This document shows positions 57,308-64,000 of a stretch of 64,000 nt of DNA, one piece after another (position 1 is the first letter of the stretch; every line of letters starts with the position of its first letter). The translations under genes were made by a program, and so were the position numbers. The notes under the pieces were generated by a model. That model saw only the letters and a program-made list of their open reading frames with translations. It made no database searches and was not told where the DNA came from. Source of the stretch: Pyronema omphalodes (Eukaryota > Ascomycota > Pezizomycetes > Pezizales > Pyronemataceae); contig JAJJXM010000014.1 in assembly GCA_024516155.1 (NCBI GenBank), positions 868,001 to 932,000 on the forward strand. Direction: 5' to 3'.

Positions 57308-60300
57308 TCCATCAACAGCCTGTTGGCTCTGTTGTTGGACCAGCCCCTGCCTCGTCTTTCGTTTCATCTCAGGAAATCGTTTATGTATCCGCTAGTTCTT
57401 TGTCAAGTAAACAAGAAAACGAATTGGATGGGAATCATTTGGTCGTGCCATGTACACTAACTGAACACAATACCAAAATCGATACTCATGCTCTCGTAGA
57501 CTGCGGATGCACAGGAATTTCCTTCATGAACGAAGACTTCGCACGCCAACACAACTTCCCCCGTTATCAATTGAAAAACCCCAAAATGGTCGAAGTAATT
57601 GATGGACGACCTATTTCATCAGGAGACATCACCGAATACGTTGAAGTCGAATGTACAATAGGAGATCATCATGAATTACTAACTGCCTACGTTACTCGGC
57701 TTGGTCATTATCCCCTCGTTTTAGGAATCCCATGGCTTCGTAAACACGATGTTACAATAAACTTCGCCGATAACGATATCAAATTCTCATCACCGAACTG
57801 CCTCCCCCACCGAACCACGTTAACACCCACCCCTGTTAAGGGTATTGCTCCGAAACAACAGAATAAGATCTGTGCCATTTCAGCCACGACGTTTCGACGA
57901 ATTGTAAACAATGCCAACAACCGTTACGGAAAAGTCGAACAATTCTCCTTATCCTTGAATGAAATCACCACAGCTCTTCAACCAGAGAAAGAGGAACCGG
58001 ATCTTAAGACCATTGTACCACCCGAATATCACCAGTACTTGGGAATCTTCGAAAAAGTCAACGCCGATAAGTTACCGCCCCATCGACCGTCGGATCACAA
58101 GATATCACTCGTCGATGGTTTTCAGCCTCCCTTCGGTCCTCTTTACTCCCTATCACGTCCAGAGTTGGAGGAATTGAAACGTTGGTTAGATGAGAACCTT
58201 ACCAAAGGTTTCATCCGTGCTTCCTCGTCCCCAGCGGCCGCTCCCATTCTTTTCGTAAAGAAAGGCGATGGTTCATTACGTTTGGTGGTCGATTATCGTG
58301 GAATCAACGCCGGAACGATCAAGAATCGCTACCCTCTTCCCCTGATGCAGGATACCTTAATGAACCTTTCAAGAGCTAAGTGGTTCACTAAGCTCGACAT
58401 TAGGGGGGCGTATAACTTAATACGTATGGCAAATGGGGAAGAATGGAAAACCGCTTTTCGTACCCGGTACGGATTATTCGAATCATTGGTTATGCCCTTC
58501 GGACTTACCAATGCCCCTGCTACGTTTCAGAACTTCATCAACGACGTATTGGCACCTTACCTTGATCGATTCTGTACTGCCTATTTGGATGACACCCTGA
58601 TCTATTCGGATAATCTCGAAGAACATAAACAACATGTTAAATTGATTCTCGAAGCATTCGAAAAAGCAGGGTTACATCTCAAACCAGAGAAATGCGAGTT
58701 CCACCAGAAGGAAGTAAAGTACTTAGGACTCATCATTAGTACAGAAGGTATAAAGATGGATCCTGAGAAGATTACTGCAGTTCGAGATTGGGAATCTCCC
58801 CGGAACCTCAAAGATGTTAGAGCGTTTTTGGGATTTGCAAACTTCTATCGACGTTTCGTTAAGAACTATTCAAAAATAGTCCAACCTCTTACGTTACTCA
58901 CACGTAAAGGAGTTCCTTTCGTCTGGTCAGAATCCCAACAACAGGCCTTTGAGGAATTGAAATCAACATTTACATCCGCCCCCGTTTTGGCTCGTTTCGA
59001 CCCAGACCGGGATGTTATTGTCGAAACCGATGCTTCTGATTATGTCTCCGCCGGAGTTCTTTCTCAATATGATGATGAAGGAATCTTACATCCTATTGCT
59101 TACTTCTCAAAGAAACATTCCCCCGCTGAATGTAATTATGAGATATACGATAAAGAACTCATGGCTATCGTCCGGGCCTTCGAGGAATGGCGTCCCGAAT
59201 TGCAATCTGTTATTAACCCCATCCGAGTACTGTCAGATCATAAGAATCTGGAATATTTCACTTCGACAAAGCTCTTGAACCGCCGTCAAGCCCGTTGGTC
59301 CCAGTTCTTGTCTCAGTTTAATTTTAAGATTGTTTACCGCCCCGGTACCGCAGGCGGTAAACCAGACGCACTGACTCGTCGATCCGGAGATCTGCCTAAA
59401 GAGGGGGATGAACGCTCCCTAGAGAACCACACAACGATCATTAAGCCAGAGAATATCCTTCACGCTGCGGCTGTTACCCCCAGTAATCAACAAACAATAA
59501 CGAATTCGCAACAAACCGCAATACCGGACCCACAACAAACAAACCCCACCTTATCCCAGCTCTTCACGGAAGCCTACGAGAAAGACCCATTCCCCATTAA
59601 GGTTATTGAAATGCTAAACAATAACACTCGTTATTGTAAAGACATTACACTAGCTGAATGTACAGTAAACAATAACCGTTTATTCTACCGGGGATGTTTA
59701 TGGGTCCCGAACTACGAACCCCTACGATTACACCTAATGCAACAACACCACGACTCTCCTACGGCTGGACACCCAGGTAGATCTAAAACATTAGAATACC
59801 TCTCAAGAACCTATACGTGGCCCCAGATGAGGACAGACGTGGAAAGGTATATTCGAAATTGTCATACCTGCCAACGTTCGAAACCTACCAGACATGCCCC
59901 GTTTGGTATTCTACGTCCACTACCTATTCCAGAAAGACCCTGGCAGGACATATCAATGGACTTCGTAACAGGATTACCGTGGTCCAATGGGTGTGATGCA
60001 ATTTGGGTAGTTGTGGATAGATTAACCAAAGAACGACATCTGATTGCCTGTCGAACAGACATCGACGCAAAGGAATTATCGTCCTTGTTTATTACCCACA
60101 TCTTTCGATTGCATGGACTCCCTCTTACCATTATCTCTGATCGAGGACCTCAATTCGCTGCTTTGTTTTGGAAGAATCTCTGTCGACGTTTGGGAATCGA
60201 GCCTCGATTATCTACAGCATTCCATCCCCAAACGGACGGCCAAACAGAACGAATGAACGCCATTATGGAACAATACCTCCGAGCTCACGTCAACTATCTT

Positions 60301-61023
60301 CAAGACGATTGGGCTGATTGGTTACCACTAGCGGAATTCGCTGCGAATAACCAAGCATCCGAGACAACGGGAACTTCCCCGTTCTTTGCCAATAAAGGAT
60401 TCGACCCCCGTTGTCAATTCGATTTACTTCCAGCAGCTACGAACGATGTAAACGATCGACGGGCCCTCACAACTTCGAAAACCCTCGCCGAAATCCACAA
60501 CCATTTACGAGCTGAGATCAACAGAGCTAACCTACGTTATCAAGAGAATGCCGATAAACATCGACTCCCGTCACCGAATTATCAGCCCGGAGATCTGGTA
60601 TGGATGAATGCCCGTAATTGGAAAACCCGTCGACCCTCCCGGAAATTAGACAACAAACGTTACGGACCCCTCAAGATTATCGCCAAAGTATCCCCCTATG
60701 CCTATCGATTAGAACTACCTCCGACAATGAAATGTCACAACGTTCAACATGTTTCCCTATTGGAACCCGCTGCGAATGACCCCTACCCCGGTCAACAATC
60801 AGACCCACCACCCCCGGTGGAAATCGACGGTGAAGACGAATACTTCATCGAAGCTATCCTCGACTCCCGAATTCACCGGAAGAAACTTCAGTACATGGTT
60901 AAATGGGTTGGATACGATATGCCCGATTGGGAACCCGCCGAACTCCATTTCGACAGTAAAGCCGTTGACGACTTTCATAAAAAGTATCCCGATAAACCGG
61001 GACCCCTCCCCAACTTATCTTAG
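57166..61023 (+). CDS. pol: Pol polyprotein with chromodomain
   Basis: The open frame is offset by -1 from gag and overlaps it. Translation probably enters at about 57302 by frameshifting. In residues counted from 57166, the domains are an aspartic protease with VDCGCTG (Asp112, where DTG/DSG is usual), reverse transcriptase with YLDD (473-476), and RNase H (VIVETDASDY start). Integrase follows, with HHCC zinc finger (HHDSPTAGHPG to CHTC, about 860-903) and DDE core (MDFVTG, then the DRGPQF strand). The C-terminal chromodomain (YFIEAILDSR to VKWVGYDMPDWEP, about 1226-1259) is the module that directs chromoviruses to modified histone H3. No stop or frameshift interrupts it. It ends at TAG 61021-61023. 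Confidence 0.95.
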   Translation: MSLLWISRSFQERMFYVGSKQLPQDSPSRRRGFGYPNKPRRRPGKRVVHQQPVGSVVGPAPASSFVSSQEIVYVSASSLSSKQENELDGNHLVVPCTLTEHNTKIDTHALVDCGCTGISFMNEDFARQHNFPRYQLKNPKMVEVIDGRPISSGDITEYVEVECTIGDHHELLTAYVTRLGHYPLVLGIPWLRKHDVTINFADNDIKFSSPNCLPHRTTLTPTPVKGIAPKQQNKICAISATTFRRIVNNANNRYGKVEQFSLSLNEITTALQPEKEEPDLKTIVPPEYHQYLGIFEKVNADKLPPHRPSDHKISLVDGFQPPFGPLYSLSRPELEELKRWLDENLTKGFIRASSSPAAAPILFVKKGDGSLRLVVDYRGINAGTIKNRYPLPLMQDTLMNLSRAKWFTKLDIRGAYNLIRMANGEEWKTAFRTRYGLFESLVMPFGLTNAPATFQNFINDVLAPYLDRFCTAYLDDTLIYSDNLEEHKQHVKLILEAFEKAGLHLKPEKCEFHQKEVKYLGLIISTEGIKMDPEKITAVRDWESPRNLKDVRAFLGFANFYRRFVKNYSKIVQPLTLLTRKGVPFVWSESQQQAFEELKSTFTSAPVLARFDPDRDVIVETDASDYVSAGVLSQYDDEGILHPIAYFSKKHSPAECNYEIYDKELMAIVRAFEEWRPELQSVINPIRVLSDHKNLEYFTSTKLLNRRQARWSQFLSQFNFKIVYRPGTAGGKPDALTRRSGDLPKEGDERSLENHTTIIKPENILHAAAVTPSNQQTITNSQQTAIPDPQQTNPTLSQLFTEAYEKDPFPIKVIEMLNNNTRYCKDITLAECTVNNNRLFYRGCLWVPNYEPLRLHLMQQHHDSPTAGHPGRSKTLEYLSRTYTWPQMRTDVERYIRNCHTCQRSKPTRHAPFGILRPLPIPERPWQDISMDFVTGLPWSNGCDAIWVVVDRLTKERHLIACRTDIDAKELSSLFITHIFRLHGLPLTIISDRGPQFAALFWKNLCRRLGIEPRLSTAFHPQTDGQTERMNAIMEQYLRAHVNYLQDDWADWLPLAEFAANNQASETTGTSPFFANKGFDPRCQFDLLPAATNDVNDRRALTTSKTLAEIHNHLRAEINRANLRYQENADKHRLPSPNYQPGDLVWMNARNWKTRRPSRKLDNKRYGPLKIIAKVSPYAYRLELPPTMKCHNVQHVSLLEPAANDPYPGQQSDPPPPVEIDGEDEYFIEAILDSRIHRKKLQYMVKWVGYDMPDWEPAELHFDSKAVDDFHKKYPDKPGPLPNLS
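57295..57338 (+). promoter_or_regulatory. Candidate -1 ribosomal frameshift signal (slippery heptamer plus stem-loop)
   Basis: The heptamer G GGA AAA (57295-57301) is in register with gag codons, two codons before the gag stop. After a 7-nt spacer, CCATCAACAG (57309-57318) can pair with CTGTTGTTGG (57329-57338), leaving one mismatch and a 10-nt loop. This is the standard architecture of -1 frameshifting, and the shift gives exactly the pol frame. Confidence 0.75.
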
Positions 61024-61062
61024 AAGTTACTTCGCCGGAGCTCAGTCCAAGAAGGGGGATCC

Positions 61063-62195
61063 TGTCACGGCTCGAGAATTATTACCTTCCCCCTCCTCGT
61101 CATTCATTCACCTATTATCATTCGCTTCAGCACTCGTTTGTTTATTTATTTCTATTATCCTTCGGTCTTCGATCATCACTCGTCACTCGCCTGGGTTAGG
61201 GTTGCGCTCAATTCCCAAATTGTCAAAAAGGTCACGTGACTTATCCCCAGGGTTAGGGGTCAGCTCGGATCCCTTTTCGGAAATTCCATACCTACGGTCT
61301 ACCGATCATCTTATCCGATTAGATAAGATCGGTCACGTGTTCTAATCAATAGTAGATCAGTATGCACGCGCACTGGTCTACTAATGTGCGCACACGTGAC
61401 TAGGGCTAGGGCACGATCATCTTATCGATAAGATAAGATCTAGTCATGTGACCTTATCAGTATTGCACCATCTTTCCAATCGCAGCTGATCTGGTTTCAC
61501 GTGACTAGGGTTAGGGTTGCACCCGCACGCACACAAACTAGGGTTAGGTTTGTGACCGTACGCGCACAGCTAGGGTTAGGGTTACGGACGCACGCGCACG
61601 ATTAGGGTTACGGAAGCGCGCGCGTGACTACGCTTAGGGTTACGCTAGCGCGCACGCGAAGCACGCTACCGCGCACGCGAGTTACGCTATCGCGCACGCG
61701 AGATACGCTAACGAGCGCGCGACGAGGCTGTGCACGCAAACACGCTAATTTGGTACGAACGCGTTAGCGCGTCTAGAACGCGCAACCGCGACCGCGTTGT
61801 TTACTTAGTTATTTTTCGGGAAAATTCTGCAAGTAGTGGCTCGGCGTGTAAGGAGGAAAAATTGTATATAAGAGGATTGTTTCTTTGTCTGTTTATTTTG
61901 TTTTTCTTTTCTCCTTACACAGTTATTTGTTTATTTACAAACTCAAATACTTTGTCGAAAATCTTTGTTTACGTCCTCGTTCTCGTCCCCGTCTTTGGAT
62001 CTCTTTGTCCCTTGAAATCTTTGTTTATTTCCTTAACTTCTAAACACAGAAAGTCTTTAAGTTGATGCTAGACACAGCTTAAGAGTTTCTAACGTTGAAG
62101 TTATTATAAGGATATATCCATTGAACTCAAGAGTGAATAATTGAGAAGAGCCCTCAGGTTCTCCGTCAGCTATCTCTCCCTTGTTCGCCGTTACA
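61063..62195 (+). repeat. Right LTR, 1,133 bp
   Basis: Matches the left LTR throughout except for lacking one copy of its 130-bp tandem duplication. Confidence 0.93.
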
Positions 62196-62200
62196 CTAGG

Positions 62201-64000
62201 GACGGCACATCATTCAGGAACGTAATTTACCAGCGTCATTGCAGGAAGACAGTCGGCGAAATATGGGCATTAGCTGAGCCGCTATCCATATATAATAGAC
62301 CCACCTCCCCCGACCAATATGAGTACCAGCCCTTCATCAGCGGTACTTGTCTGAGCCATTGTCCTCCATCGCTACTCAAACCGCCAACAATGGAACATGC
62401 GATATCACCAACTTTGACTATTTTTAATTTACTTTTCCATGCCTAATGCGTTATACTTCCATTACTTCAAAGCTTCATCCATATTCACTGCAAGGTTAAA
62501 AAATGTTTGCTCTAGTCCCTGTTCTGAATATTTGAATGCTGATGTTGAGCAGAAATCAGTTGCTAATGTAAGGCTATTGATGTTTGGGGGCCTCCAGGCA
62601 AGATTGCAGTCCTGGTAATGCAGGATGAAGATTGACCACATATTTGACTTGACAACAAATGGCCAGCTAAACTCTCAAATTGAAATGTAAAAACCTGTAA
62701 CATGGACAGGAGGATGGCCTATCATCTGAATGAGAGAATGCAGTGAGCATGCCTGCCATACCAATGTGAAAAGCAAATTAACAGGAGGGCAAACGTTCCA
62801 CTCTATGCCGAAGGTGTTTATCTCAGTCTTGGGGAAATATTTGACTTTCTGTTCAAACGGACCACGCCGTCATTTACCGTAGACCAGTTGGTGGTCCCGA
62901 GCTGTCGGCATGATGTTCGTGACTTTCAGCCATATCTGGCCATACCAGGGGATGTTACCAGGCCTGGATCAGGAGAATAACTACCCGCGTATCCTGTCCT
63001 GATCACAGGGATCCCCTGGAGAGGCATGCTTGTCACCTGCTGCCTACTGTGAAATGTCTCAACAGGGAATAGCACAAGGAAGAAATGCCTCTCTACAGCC
63101 CCCCGACAAAAGAAAAGCTACAGAAGGAACCAACAGAACAAAACGAAGCATGATAAAGTAAGGATGGCCATGTTGCTTGAAAGCGGATGGCCTTTAGCGC
63201 AGTGAAGATAAAAAAAATGAAAACCCTTGCAATATATCTCAAACACCACTGGGATTACCGTCCCCTTGAACCCCCTGCATTGCTACACCAGCTTGTGCCT
63301 ATTCAACATCCGCCTTCTCAGCTCAGTTGAAGTCAGAAAATGAAACGGCACATTATTCACCATTATCTGCAAAGGTTCCCAGCAGCGTAAGATTGCCCCA
63401 TCGGTTCCTGGGCGGGCGGAGTAATGAAGCCATCGATGTCACCAGTACCCTGTACTTCCTCTGCCATGTATCATAGCCACCGACTTCATTGCCTCAGGTT
63501 TTGCCCGGACTTGACAGGTGGTACCAGCCCTGGTCGCAGTCTTTCTACTGTAGCCCAATGAGACAGCTGTCACTTACACTGTAAGACTACAACAGCCGTA
63601 GAAAAGCACATGTTCAATGCATTGAGTAGTTCAGAGCGCATCACAGATTTGTCATTACATCGAATAGTCATGGGCAGCAGTCATATGGCACCCTGCAGCG
63701 CTCAAATGTTGGAGATGTGAGTTGGGACCACCTTGTAACACGATGAATGGTTTCCAGCCAATGCAAAAGATAACTGGGCAGCTAGTAGCCCCACAACGTA
63801 TCTGGGTTGGGTGAGACACTAGATCTCGTTGTCAAGTTTCAAGGCGGCATCTGCCCCGTTACTGTACACAACCGCAGAATGGGCTCATCTTGTGCTTCCC
63901 TGCCACGATGAAGATTGCTTTCATCGGCCTCAGCCTGGTGCCTGTTCCCTTGTCCATCACTTGGTTGGTGTCCTTATTGTTACTGCCCGCCTTACCTGTT
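62201..64000. other. Right-end region, nothing identified
   Basis: No open frame above about 100 codons, no repeat of other parts of the window, no RNA gene recognised. It could be old degenerate repeat DNA. Confidence 0.35.

Larger units (their letters stand above)
54678..62200 (+). mobile_element. Full-length chromovirus-type Ty3/gypsy LTR retrotransposon
   Basis: The element spans 54683-62195. It has the 5-bp target duplication CTAGG (54678-54682, 62196-62200) and LTRs starting TGTCACGG and ending TTACA. Inside are gag and pol in different frames, with order protease, reverse transcriptase, RNase H, integrase, chromodomain. A purine tract (AAGAAGGGGGAT, 61049-61060) precedes the right LTR. 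I could not identify a classical tRNA primer site right after the left LTR. Apart from one 130-bp indel the LTRs look identical and no frame is broken, so the insertion appears recent. Confidence 0.96.

Noticed and set aside
62800..63050. Possible degenerate gypsy protease-like stretch (translation resembling GIPW)
   Set aside because: A few residues only, in a stop-rich frame; not enough to call a retroelement relic.

Overview
The window is fungal nuclear DNA, most likely from a filamentous ascomycete with a large, repeat-rich genome. A truffle-like member of the Pezizales would fit, but that is inference. The evidence is short GT-AG introns of about 48-75 nt with CTAAC/CTGAC branch sites, fungal gene families (ZRC1-type zinc transporter, ARL2, a secreted kelch protein, an NLR-like lipase-NACHT-ankyrin protein), a chromodomain Ty3/gypsy retrotransposon, and only seven well supported host genes in 64 kb. 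Exon joins were worked out by hand from reading frame, splice sites and family conservation.

Layout. 454-1380: four-exon gene for a four-helix, MARVEL-like membrane protein. 1.9-12.2 kb: repeats, ending in a nearly perfect 3.5-kb tandem duplication that leaves three copies of the upstream region of the zinc transporter at 12393-13980. 14-17 kb: low-complexity DNA, a 740-bp inverted-repeat element and an interrupted reading frame. 18118-19271: ARL2 small GTPase with a 17-nt exon. 20130-20639 (minus) and 22523-23035 (plus): two small uncharacterised genes. 25031-29134 (minus): a complete ten-exon STAND/NLR-like gene with an alpha/beta-hydrolase (lipase-like) N-terminus, a NACHT NTPase domain and ankyrin repeats. 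A 0.7-kb fold-back element sits upstream of it. 31506-33462 (minus): a five-exon secreted, membrane-anchored kelch protein.

33.8-41.6 kb is a graveyard of an old dispersed repeat. It has been hit by a pogo-like MITE (TA duplication), a hAT-like element (8-bp duplication), a PIF/Harbinger-like element (TTA duplication) and a 0.2-kb hairpin element. Related undisrupted sequence nearby shows the empty sites for two of them. 41.6-51.25 kb is a tandem array of a 4.4-kb non-coding unit (two full copies and one partial). Each full unit carries an intron-containing tRNA-like gene and a 16-bp minisatellite. 52.2-53.3 kb holds a second hAT-like element in inverse orientation.

54683-62195 is a full-length, apparently young chromovirus-type LTR retrotransposon with a CTAGG target duplication. 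It has intact gag and pol frames and a clear candidate -1 frameshift signal at the gag-pol junction. It also has a small open frame in the gag reading frame just upstream of gag. The last 1.8 kb shows nothing I can name.
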